DNA from: Lantana camara
Lineage: Eukaryota > Streptophyta > Magnoliopsida > Lamiales > Verbenaceae
Assembly (NCBI GenBank): GCA_037501455.1
Contig: CM074856.1
Location: 92,330,001 to 92,394,000, forward strand
Length of the DNA stretch: 64,000 bases
Direction of reading: 5' to 3'
Of this stretch, positions 11,631 through 22,139 are shown piece after piece (the first letter of the stretch is position 1; each line of letters begins with the position of its first letter). Made by a program: the position numbers and the translations under genes. Under the pieces are notes generated by a model, which was given only the letters and a program-made list of their open reading frames with translations, did no database searches and had not been told where the DNA came from.

Positions 11631-12177
11631 AGCAAGTCATCGGTAGCTCAATGAAGTCTGACAAGAAAACTCGACCCTCGATGCTCACCGGAACCTCTCT
11701 GAACACCCGATCAGATTCTAAACTACCACCAAACGGAGTACTAACCACATAACATGCAGAAGAACGAGTAACAGGCAAAGGTAAAGAAACAGATATAGCA
11801 CTCGAAAGAAAGGAGTGAGTAGCTCCTGGATCAAACAACGTATGAATGTTCGTGCCATGTATGCAAATGGTACCTTCAACTACAGCGGCTGGATCAATAT
11901 CAGCATCCTGCTGCTCACCCTCCAAAGCATAAGCACGAGCCCTAATCAGTGGTCTCAGTGCTCCCGGTGGTAGTATCCTGCGATCCGGACATCCGTCTAC
12001 CATATGCTCATCGCTCCCACAAAGTAGGCATAAACCTAGACGCCTCCTGCAGTTATCATAGACGTGTGTCCTCTGTCCGCAAAAGGTACAAGAAGGCCTC
12101 TCAGGTGGTGGTGGCAAAGCTGGAACAACTGGAGCTCGAATCACTGGTCCTGCTGGTTGGGGCTTCTTCCCTGGGCC
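11596..12177 (-). pseudogene. Gag zinc knuckles and aspartic protease of element A
   Basis: Open from the TAG at 12178-12180 to a stop at 11596-11598; first ATG at 12142-12144. Counting from it, two CCHC knuckles occupy residues 19-32 (CTFCGQRTHVYDNC) and 39-52 (CLLCGSDEHMVDGC); these bind genomic RNA. The protease active site follows at about 105-107 within LFDPGATHSF. The loop is D-P-G where retroviral-type proteases usually have D-S/T-G; element C has the same D-P-G, so it is a family trait and not a fresh mutation. The C-terminus is lost to a deletion of about 17 bp that shifts frame into RT. Confidence 0.9.
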
Positions 12178-13059
12178 CTATGGAGCTGATGGTGGAGAAG
12201 AATAAACCATCGGCCTCTTGCCTGAAGCAGAACCCGAGCCTGAACCCTTATACCCTGATCCGGCACCTCTGAAACCCGATCCAGACCCTGAACCCGAACC
12301 TGAGCCTGAACGGTAAGTAAACCGCCTCGCATTCACTGAATCCTCAACCAATAGTGCCTTCTTGGTAGCCTTCACCCAAGTACTCGTGTTGACCGCCTCA
12401 ATCGCTGCCTGAATATCCGGTCTAAGGCCCTGAACAAACTGCATCGCCTTATGGAAATCATCACTCGCTATATTAGGAGCATAGCGGCACAATCTCTCAA
12501 ACTCGGCGATGTACTCTGAGACCGACCTGTTTCCTTGCTTCAATTCTGTAAATTCCTTCAATCTCCTAGTACGAGAAGATGGAGGGATGAACTTGTTCTG
12601 GAACTCTCTGACAAAGACTGCCCAATTCACTTCCTCACCTGCAGCAGCTAACACAATCTGGCCACTCTCCCACCATGAGTATGCCTCGCCCTGAATCAAA
12701 GAAATAGTGCATCGGGCCTTCTCCCGGGACCCACACGGGATAAGCTCCCAAATCCTCTCAATCTCCCTAAGCCACTGCTCGGCCTGTATATCATTCCCTT
12801 TATAAAACTTGGGAGGATGCTGGTTCTGAAACTCCCTAAAAACACCTGAAATCTGTGCCCCTGACTGTGGTGGTGGAACTGGTGGTGCTGGAGGAACATA
12901 ATCCCGAACTCTCTGATCAATAAGACCCAACACTGCATTCATGAAATCCTGTGGCTGAGCCTGAGGAGGTGGAGGAGGAGGTGGTGATCTCTCCCGGAGA
13001 TGATGACGATGATGTCGATGTCTAGGAGAACGATCACGATGATGTCTATCGCGAGCCAT
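12178..13059 (-). pseudogene. Gag (capsid) of element A
   Basis: A frame of 293 codons from ATG 13057-13059 to TAG 12178-12180. The start is a His/Arg-rich basic stretch, then a proline-rich segment, a QDFMNAVLGLIDQRV helix, and the retrotransposon gag core (PPKFYKGNDIQAEQWL, RIWELIP, CTISLIQGEAYSWWES, FQNKFIPPSSRTRRLKEF, YAPNIASDDFHKAMQFVQGLRPDI). A glycine/serine repeat follows. Gag packs element RNA. The ATG lies one base after a predicted splice acceptor (CAG at 13063-13061), which supports this start. The stop separates it from the zinc knuckles in the same frame; there is no equivalent stop position in C. Confidence 0.92.
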
Positions 13060-13060
13060 C

Positions 13061-13062
13061 CT
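13061..13062 (-). promoter_or_regulatory. Predicted splice acceptor before A gag
   Basis: The minus strand reads TTGATTTCAG|G directly before the gag ATG. Elements C (44198-44197), E (58614-58613), H (31061-31062) and F1 (53654-53655) have a like acceptor at the same place. The matching donor is in the 5' LTR (minus strand 26204-26203). With B removed, the intron would be about 2.26 kb and take out the palindrome array and the PBS. Confidence 0.6.
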
Positions 13063-13278
13063 GAAATCAAGTCACTATTGTGCATCTTCGATTAGTAATG
13101 CCAATGTGTGCAAATAAGTCAAGATTGCACATAAGTTATAAAGTTCGAACAATTCACCAAATTCAAGTAAGTCCAAAGAGGTCAAGTAGGTTCAAATATA
13201 TCAAATAACAATGCAAGACTCTCAAGTTGACAACTAGTTCCTATGCCGTGCGACCTAGACTCACAAGACACGACACTA

Positions 13279-13311
13279 GAGACCCGGTTTTGCAACCGAG
13301 CTCTGATACCA
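13279..13311 (-). promoter_or_regulatory. Primer-binding site of A with overlapping hairpin
   Basis: The minus strand of 13311-13300 is TGGTATCAGAGC, complementary to the 3' end of plant initiator tRNA-Met, eight bases from the LTR end. The last bases of the PBS start a hairpin (13303-13279) with stem CGGTT/AACCG and the tetraloop GCAA. The same arrangement follows the PBS in B, C, H and F1. Confidence 0.9.
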
Positions 13312-13319
13312 CCGTAGGA

Positions 13320-15135
13320 TGTAGCACCCGGAACGCTAGGCACCACATCCCCCGCACTATAGCTCCAATCCACATATGAAATGGACAATCCATACATGAA
13401 TCAAAGCTATAGCGAACGGGAGACAATAAAATGACTCAAGGCTAGGCGGGTACCCTCAATTTAAAACCAACCAACAATCAAGTCAGAGTATTAAAAAAGC
13501 GGAAGCAATAACATTCATTCGATACGTATAGGTACCATATTTATTTATTTACTTATAGATACCAACAATTACACTATCAATACAATATCATCTCCACAAC
13601 AAAATAGATAACAAGGCATGATACAAAATATCCCAAGCTATACATGAACAAAATGTGGGAATGAAGTGTGCTAGACCCAAATTTAAAGACCACTAGACTC
13701 TAAATTCCCGCCTAGCACGCCCTGCAAAACACTGAAAAGTTGAGGTGTCAGTCCAACACAGACTGAGCGAGGGGTATAAATAATTATAAGCGCACATACA
13801 TGCAAGTCATAATCTCGGGTAATAATTTCTTGGAAAACAATACAATTTAGTAAAATAAAAGATTCTATCGCCCGAGGTTACAACTAATTCAATTGCAATT
13901 TAATCAATTCAAAACAATCAATTGTGGCCCGGCGAGTGGGGCAATTCTCTAACCTTACACCGACTGTGTACAATCAATCAATCAATCAATTATTAGGTGA
14001 TTAGGTGATCAAGCAATTCATTACTGTGCACAATTAGCAAGTTCAATAACGCCTTCTTCCTCCGGGTGATGGTGGGATTGCAAGGCCCCACCATCCAATC
14101 AATCTGGGCAGAGGGTACATGAATCCCTAAGCCAGGAACTCCTTCCTCCCCTAATCTCCTAGAGGGTTCAGGGTTCATCCCAGTTTGGTGAGGATAGCTC
14201 TCGAGTTACCCGTCAGCCCGTGCTTTCCCGGTTGGCTCGAGTCACTACCCTCGGGCCCACAGTGCAATACAATACTCGCCAAATCAATCAATCATTCAAT
14301 CAATCCCTTCAATAGCTCGGTAAAACATTTGAAAACCAATCTCAATTGAAAACTATAAGTATAAAGATAGGTTTTGGCTTAAAACTTCACATAGGGTTGT
14401 ATGGGTCCTATGTATCTAAAATTAAACCTCATCTGAACGACCCAAAATATCCAAGGAAACAGCTCACGGGGCCTGCTCCTCGTCACCAGGAAACTGGTCT
14501 GTGCAAGAAAGACAAATGTCCGTGAAACACGACTCAAAATGTACCAAATATGACAAACGGTGGAAATACAACGAGAAGACGGGAAAAATACAATGTACCA
14601 TGAAAATATTACGTTTCGACATGCATTCAGTCATATAATAGCAATTAGGGGTCAAAGAAGCCGTCGGAACGAGGTGCTAAAAATGCAATTTTATGCAGTG
14701 AATTTTGGACACTTTCTGGACTATGGGAACGACCGTTCCGGCTTCCCTTTGAAAATGGGAAGGGCCGTTCTCGTGGCCTACAGAAACGCGCCAGCGTTTC
14801 TTAAAAGGGAAAAACGTTTTAGCTCGGAACAGCCCTTCCTGCTCAAAGGCCAAAATGGGAACGGTCGTTCCCAGTCTCGCTGGCCTACTGTCTCAGAATC
14901 ATGGGAACGGCCGTTCCAGTTTTTAACTGGGGTTGGGAAGGGCCGTTCCCAAAATACTTGAGTAGCTGAATATGCAGAACAGAACAGAGCAACACGAAGC
15001 AACAACAATCAACCACCAAAAATGGATCAAACTCAAGATGTAATGCACAAATTTGATGCAATAAACATACTAACTTACATATAATCAATAACAATTCATT
15101 TAAACACTCATTTCAATGCTAGATCATCAATAATC
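13320..15135 (-). mobile_element. 5' LTR of A, part 1
   Basis: The U5 side of the LTR, colinear with 5921-7736. It includes the GATGGTGGG/CCCACCATC hairpin (14068-14095) and a palindrome array. It ends at the TAATC target copy (15131-15135) of element B and continues at 26023. Confidence 0.93.
14725..14950. repeat. Paired palindrome array, 5' LTR of A
   Basis: Six degenerate copies start at 14725, 14757, 14825, 14857, 14903 and 14935, with the same 32/68/32/46/32 spacing as in the other LTR. Ten substitutions in 226 bp separate it from 7326-7551, about three times the rate in the rest of the LTR. Confidence 0.95.
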
Positions 15136-18100
15136 TGTAACACCCGAGCGCAAGGTGTCACATCCCCCGCACCGAGACCCGGCCCGAATATGAAATGGAC
15201 GATCCATACCCGAGCTAAATCACGGCGAACGGGGACATACACACACTCTATGCTAGGCGGGACTAACCCTTGAACCATAACAACAGAGTAATTGTAAATA
15301 CGGAAGCAATAAATATCCATTACATAAACAATGAGTAAACAAAACCAGAAATAATCCATATACCTTATCAAATGCCATCACGGCTCAACAAACAAGTACG
15401 CTCCAATAGCAACATTCATATACAATGATCACAAGTGCAAAATGCGAGTGTAAGATCAATAAACAAAAGGGCTAGAAATGAAAGCAAGACCTAAGACTCG
15501 AAATCCCGCCTAGCTCCCCTGAAACCTGCACAAAACAACTGAAAGCCAAACGGGTTCAGTCCAAAAGGGACTGGTGGGTATAAAAGCAGGGCATAATAAT
15601 ATATGACTGTAATTAAACATTCACATGCAAGTTATAATCCCAAATGAGGTTTTTAAAGAATTTCCCAAGTGGGTGAATAGAAATCATCAAAAGGGATTAT
15701 AACGATTCATTTACATTAGGTCAAGGTCATTAGTGGCCCGGCGAGTGGGCGTGCATTATCTCCAACCAACACCTCGTGTAATTCATTAACATTCATTCAT
15801 TCATTCTTTCTTTCTTTTCATGCATAACATTCTTTCGTGCGCATTCAATAACATTTACACCTTCTTCCTCCGGGTTGGTGGCGGGTTTGCAAGGCCCATC
15901 CACCCATTCATTGACCAAAAGGGGAACATGACTCCCCAGATGGCACTCAGCGTCCATTCTAACTCCTAACGAGGTCCGGTTACGCCGTTCATTAGTGGGA
16001 CTAGTGTGAGGGTTTCCCGTCAGCCCATGCCTCCTCGGTTCCCCACTCACACCAAGCCCCTGGGCCCCATTCATTGTGAACATTCATTCATTCTCGCCAA
16101 AACATTGGGTAGGATTCATAAAATAAGGGCTTTATGTTTGCAATCATTTACTCGAGAAAAGACTCAATATATATATATATCGTATTACTTTGGCTTAAAA
16201 CTTTGCGCATAGGGAGATATATTGGGTCGTTTTATCTAAGTAGAAGAGAAACCCACCTTAAACCAACAAAAGAGAGCACAAGAGCCTCACTGACCGGCCT
16301 CGTCTCCAACGGGATCAAAATCTGTGCAAGAGAGGTGAAGTGAGACTCAATATGACCAAATAAGACGCTCGGCAATGAAATGATTATGCTATGAATGCAT
16401 AAAAGATCATATTATATCATGGAAATGTTCATGTGTACTATTAAGGAATTTAAATCACATAATCAAGTCATTCAATCATTCGTTCACTTCCATTCAATTC
16501 ATAAATTCACGTTTCCAATCAATTCAATTCAAGAAATTCAAATAGGAGCCTAGTACGTATTCAATCTTTCACAAAACGCTACTACATACATCATATCACA
16601 TAATGTAACATATTTCCAAAGTTTGAGAACAAGAACAAATCATATGATAAGGGAAATGGGTTACGGGAATCATAAACACCTCAAAATGCACATAAACGGC
16701 AATGCAATGAATGTCTTATGATATGCATAAGAGAGCAAGTCGTGGCATGGAGATGCATTAAGGCACATAATCAATCATTTCATTCATTCTTGGAGCATTG
16801 ATGACATATTAAATCATAACTTGTAAAATATTCCACGAAAAATCATGAAAATTATAATAAATAAGATAACACATTATAGAACATGTTAGTATCTCAAAAA
16901 AGTCATAAAAGAGGTGGAGGAAGATCAAACAAACGAAGAAAAATGGAATCGGAGTAAAAAAAACAGGCTGGACAAAATCCACCCCCATGGATTTTTCCAA
17001 AGGAAAAAATCCACCCCCATGGATCTGGTCCAGTCCCACTGCCTCAAATCCACCCCCGCGGATTTAGGTCAGTGGCGAAAAAACATACAACAAGCAGGGC
17101 AAAACTCATGCCAAACCAAATAAACATCAAACTAACACATATAGGTAAGTTAAGGTAGCAATAATTCATGCATTTCAAGCCAATTAATGGTCCAAAGTTG
17201 CAACAACTCATGCTAGGAAAGAAACTGGAACAAAATCAATCCAAAAGCATACCAAATCAACTCCAAATCTTATGAAACTTGATATACAACATATTTAGCA
17301 TGTTAGGAGCATATTTCATTTAGAGTGCAAATGCTAAATCACACATTAAGGCCATCGAATCCATGCAACAAAACTGGGTCGCCAAAATCGCACATAAGAG
17401 CTCAATTGTTCAATCATGCCTTGATCTAGTACTTAGGGCATGAATTTGGATCTGAAACTTTGGGGAATGCATGCTAACATACTAAACTACTAAGGTAATT
17501 CATATATATGCAAAATGGTATAATTTAAAGCACATTAGAATGACCAACAAGTTACAAAACGCAACAGCAACAAGTCTGTCATGAAGCATGCATAAAAACA
17601 GGCCATGTACTTCGGTTTTGAGGCTTCAAATTGATCCAAATACTTGAAACATGAATGTTAACATATAAAGTAATGAGTTTGCATCAACTCCATGCAATTT
17701 CACACGAAATGGAGACCATTTGATCAAGCAACAACACAATATTTCACACAGCAGTTCGAAAACAGGGGAAGTAGTTTGATCATCAAGTTTGGAGCTCCAT
17801 ATCTCATAATTTCATAAAAGGGTCAAGAGATAAAATCCTCCTAACATCATATACTATCAGTTGGGAAAGAAATTGGCCAAGAAACAAGCTCATATACTCA
17901 TGTATAAGCAAGAAAATCAGCCACACAAGCAAATATGTCACTAGAACAAAAATCCCTAAAAGTTCATACCAAACTCATAATCCAAACCCTAATCAAATCT
18001 GATCCAAAACATGTTGTAAGTAGATGAAATCAAGTATAATAGAGTAGAGAAGACATAGATATTCATACCTTAAAGATTTGGTGAAGGAAGATGGTGATTT

Positions 18101-18998
18101 GAGCTCAAAATCACAAAAGGGCCAAGGTTTTCTTCTTCTTTCTCCTCTCTCTCTCTCTCGATCAGTTCCAGCTGAGATGGGAAGTGTTTGGTTCGGTTTT
18201 CAGAGCTAAAAGGGTAGGAGAAAGGGTTTAACTCAAGTACACAAGCCATGGTTAAGGTATGGTTAGGTTAGGGAGGTGTTAAGGGTCCCACCATGAAGAC
18301 TAGTCAACCAAAGGAGTTCCTCTTGCACGAGTTGCTCGTTACGGTTGGATTTCGGAGGTCTTAATGATTTCAAAAAGGTACGAAGCTTGTTCCATCGTCT
18401 CCGAATCGTCGATACGAAGGCAACGGAGGTGTCAGAATTCGAATCCGAATTCCCGAGCTCAAGATATCACGTACGGAACCAAGGGTGCGCTAATTGCTCG
18501 TTAGCCCCCGACTTGGTTCCACAAATCAAATTAAATCCGTAAACACGTCAAATGAATCCGAAAACATAATCCGAGCATATAAGCATGTTCATAACACACA
18601 CATTTACGACATATTAAATTTTCATACCAATCCGATATCATTACATATAAGAACGAAGCACAAATAGAACACTCATGCGCATGAATGAATTCATATCGTT
18701 AATAAATTAATTACTAAAACTTAATTTCCTTTTCAAATAAATTTAAAACCAACTATTAACATATTGAAATTAATTAACGAAATTACCGAAATAGTTAAGG
18801 TAACATGAAACCTTAATTAAGAAGTTAAACACTAGAGATCAATTAAGATAAAATGAAATCGATTAAAATAGCAATAGCTTATATCTTAAATCAAATATAA
18901 ACATTTATAAACAATTAATCATATAATTAAATAATCAAATTGCGCAATTTATAAACAAATACGTCACATTATTATTACTGAAAAACTGGGGCGTTACA
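15136..18998 (-). mobile_element. 3' LTR of B
   Basis: A long LTR of 3863 bp. It carries the CCCGGCGAGTGGGC box (near 15738), a hairpin with stem GGTGG/CCACC and loop TTTGCAAGG (15877-15904), ATTC tetranucleotide runs near 15795, the palindrome array at 16977-17063 and a predicted donor on the minus strand at 18068-18067 (AAG|GTATGA). A CT microsatellite lies near 18146-18160. No protein is recognised. Confidence 0.93.
16977..17063. repeat. Palindrome array, 3' LTR of B
   Basis: Three 16-nt units (ATCCACCCCCATGGAT twice, ATCCACCCCCGCGGAT once) start at 16977, 17009 and 17048. The first two are exactly 32 bp apart. Arms ATCCA/TGGAT are inverted around a C-run, so these are imperfect palindromes. 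Confidence 0.9.
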
Positions 18999-19034
18999 AT
19001 CTCTCCCCCTTAAAAAGAATCCGTCCTCAGATTC
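18999..19034 (-). promoter_or_regulatory. Polypurine tract of B with adjoining hairpin
   Basis: The minus strand of 18999-19016 is purine-rich (AAGGGGGAGAGA) and abuts the LTR. 19017-19034 is a partly decayed version of the hairpin seen next to the PPT in A, C, E, H and F2, with GAATC/GATTC still paired. Confidence 0.8.
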
Positions 19035-19058
19035 AAAGCACGCTTGAAATCAAACAAT

Positions 19059-19192
19059 GAGAGATTCCCCGTCTCTCACAAGCAACAAGGAGAGAGCCCC
19101 GTCTCTCGAGCAGCAATGAGAGAACCCCATCTCTCCAACAACAATGAGAGAACCCCGTCTCTCAAACAAAAATAAGAGAATCCCCGTCTCTT
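19059..19192. repeat. Five tandem 18-nt hairpins, 28-bp period (element B)
   Basis: Units of the form GAGAGA-ACCCCG-TCTCTC begin at 19059, 19090, 19118, 19146 and 19174, so the period is 31 then 28, 28, 28. Each has inverted 6-bp arms around a CCCCG-type loop. Element E has a homologous array at 57506-57607. Confidence 0.92.
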
Positions 19193-22096
19193 AACCGAAA
19201 ATAAAGCAAGGAAGTCTCCAATACTCCCAAGCAACTCACGCAAAACCAAATTTAAAATCTCGTAAGGCACCCAAAGCAAGTAATAAATGTCGCCCACACT
19301 GATATCCAATTATTCCAAGTAATTTAACACCGTGCAGATCAAAACACTTAACATAAAAAAAATATATAAGTTAAATTTGCATGGATGCATGTATGATGAA
19401 TGCTATAAGTACCGTTCACCGTAGTAGTAAAATTCAGATTGGTGAGTTGTCATTGTCCACGGTATGATCTGTCCCAAATGTAACTCAGTGCCCAGCTTGT
19501 CTTGAACCTCTTCAGGGTTCCCCGGTGAAGCGATTGATGAATTCTTTTTGGAGTATTCTTAGATCCCTTTTGACTTGTACTGCTTCCAGTTTTCACCATT
19601 TCCCTCAATCCTCATTCGCCCAACCAACTCTTTTTAATTACCCACGCTTGGCCTCCCGAATACCCTTAGATCATCTGTCTCGAAGTTAGACCCATAGCTA
19701 CTATCTTACTCATATCAAAGTTTAAAATACCCTCGAGGATAACTGCCCCTGACCACCTTGACGATTCAATCCCTACCTTGAGGTATCTGTCAATAGGATC
19801 TACCTTAACACGAATCCTTTTTTCATCTTCCGTGCATATTATCCATTCATTCCCTTTAACCCCTTAAGGTTACATTCGGCATCAGGCCCCACATTTCTTG
19901 TATTGAAGGTAGAATGTTCTTGATGATTCTTGTCGTTTGATGTGAATCCTCCAATGGTCACCCTATTGGATTACTCGTGATCACCATCATTCCATTATAT
20001 GCCAACTTGATTTGACACTCTCTCTTGTCAATTCTGACTTAGGAGTTTCCAGAAGCTTCCTTATAATTCTGTTATCCCCAGATCCCTGTTCTATACATAG
20101 GAATATTCTCCAAAACATTTCCTTTATACCTAATGAGGGACTCTAACCCGACTTGAGTAACTTAACTCTCCTCTTAACAGCTTAACCATTCAAGCCGTCT
20201 TGTTTATTTCTGATCATCACTAATAGGACTCCCAGGTCTTCCTTAATTTGCAATTTCGTTATTCTTACTAAAATATTTCTTCGAGCACCCTTTCAATCGT
20301 CTAATTTGTTCCTCGTCGTGCTCTCCTCCTTAAATTTCTGTTGTCCCGGGTTGAACTCCACCGGTTCTTCTTTTATCGAAACTCTTGATGAGTAACTCCC
20401 ATTAGGTGGAGTTTAACTGATATAGAAATCAAAGATTTGGCTTTTCAACTCCTTCCCTAGTTCTCTTGGTGTCCGAAACTCCTTTCTTAATCTTGTCCGG
20501 AACTCTAGTCTCACTTCTCTTTCTGAATTCTTGTTTCCGTTAACCTATCCCTTAATAGAAGTTCTTATTTCCCAAAATCACCTTCCTTCTAATGTCATCC
20601 TATTATTACTCTTCCTCATAACTCAAATGCGGCTCGGTTGAACTGATACTTGATAGTTGAGGAGAAAGGACTTCCCATCAAGTAAACACTAAAATGCATG
20701 TTGGGTTAAAATGACAATACATGGGTCACGTTTACATCAAACAATTATACCACACATTAGCGCAACGAAACCCATTTAGAAACACACGGATAAAATAAGG
20801 TCAAAAGGATAAATAATTAATGTAAAATATGATGCACGTGCTATGAATGCTTTGGAACCTGTCACCGATGTGGGAAGTTATTAGCTCGGTAGCTTTCCTC
20901 GTTCTTCCGATCCCAAGGTCACTTGACCTGGTAATTATTCCTTGCCTTTCCCACGGTCTTCGAGACTTCCATACATCTTTGTAAATCAACTTGTATCTTC
21001 CACTGTCCGAGATTGCAATTTCTTGATCCCTAATTTTTCCACGTCCACTGAGTTAGCATCTACACTTCTTCTCGTAATTCGACCTTTACTTCTAATTGTC
21101 ACCTTAATCAAGAATCCGTGCCTATCCTTTGTGGATTCAATTCATCTCCAATTGCTTACATTTGAGCGCATGATATCCTTGCAAGGAGTGATTGCCTTTC
21201 TTTACCGTTTCCATTTGTTGCTTCATATCGTCCATTTTACTTCACAACATGGCAATTCAGCTTGGTTTCGGAAAAACGAACTCATATCCCAATCAACACC
21301 TTGATCAAGATTCCCGTGACTATTGTTTATGAGTTTCCCATCACGATCGAAATCCAGAGCACCCAAGTCCAACTCTTCCCGGTCTTAACTTCGACGGACT
21401 TGATTTCAATTCACCAGGCTTCATCAGAAATCCTTCTTGTCGACCCCAGGTACACAGCTCCTACCGGACCCATTTTATCTTAGTCTCTCCTAATTATTGA
21501 GACCTCTTCAACGATCCCATCCGGGATCAAAATATCTTCAAGGTTCGTTCACTTCATTCTTTAGGTTGACCGATCTTGCTGAATCCAATTAAAACACTCC
21601 AAGTAGCAGATTCTCATAAATTAGTCTTTTAAGTCCCAACAATCCCATGATTAACTCCTATTCCGATTTCACCAAATGTCTCTCTGCCATCGCATCTCTA
21701 GATTCAATCTTCCCATTCCGAATCCTCATCCTTGACTCTAGCTCCATTTGGGAAGTCTCACATCTCTAATTCTCTACATTCTTCCCAGAGTATCCTGCCC
21801 ATCTTCCAGGTCTCAGAAAAGTTTGCAATCGATCTTCTTTATCGTAGAACTTGGCCGTGGTTTGATATTATCACCATAACCTATAAATCATAGCTTACTT
21901 CAAGAGTAGATGCATGCGATTAATGCATGCTCATGACACATTTTCAACAATTATCGCAAGGATCCTTATGTGAATGCAACAGATAGTCTAGCAAAATTCA
22001 AAAAGGAAAGCCAAATTCATGTTCAAGATCAATGCAATGCACACATTGTCACTTAGTTCCTATGCCGAACGACTTAGACAGACCCACACGACACGA

Positions 22097-22131
22097 GAGC
22101 CCGGGTTTTGCAACCCTAGGCTCTGATACCA
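22097..22131 (-). promoter_or_regulatory. Primer-binding site of B with GCAA hairpin
   Basis: The minus strand of 22131-22120 is TGGTATCAGAGC, eight bases inside the LTR at 22140. The overlapping hairpin (22123-22097) has stems GAGCC/GGCTC and GGGTT/AACCC with loop GCAA. Conservation in an element without genes points to a role in cis. Confidence 0.9.
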
Positions 22132-22139
22132 CTTAAGGA

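Larger units (their letters stand above)
18999..22139 (-). other. Non-coding internal region of B
   Basis: 3141 bp between the LTRs without any long frame or recognisable gag, protease, RT or integrase motif on either strand. It holds tandem hairpins (19059-19192), two copies of a box with GATGCACGTG or its variant followed by ACC(T/G)TTCACCG or CCTGTCACCG (about 19379-19421 and 20829-20867), and about 1.3 kb next to the PBS that resembles 58760-59100 of element E. A shared internal backbone with E and loss of the coding cargo is the likeliest history. Confidence 0.8.

Noticed and set aside
13300..13311. tRNA gene suggested by tRNA-Met-like bases
   Set aside because: Only the 12-nt primer-binding complement is present, next to an LTR; no cloverleaf.
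19400..22100. Possible degenerate gag or pol in B
   Set aside because: No zinc knuckle, protease, RT or integrase motif could be found on either strand; only similarity to non-coding parts of E.
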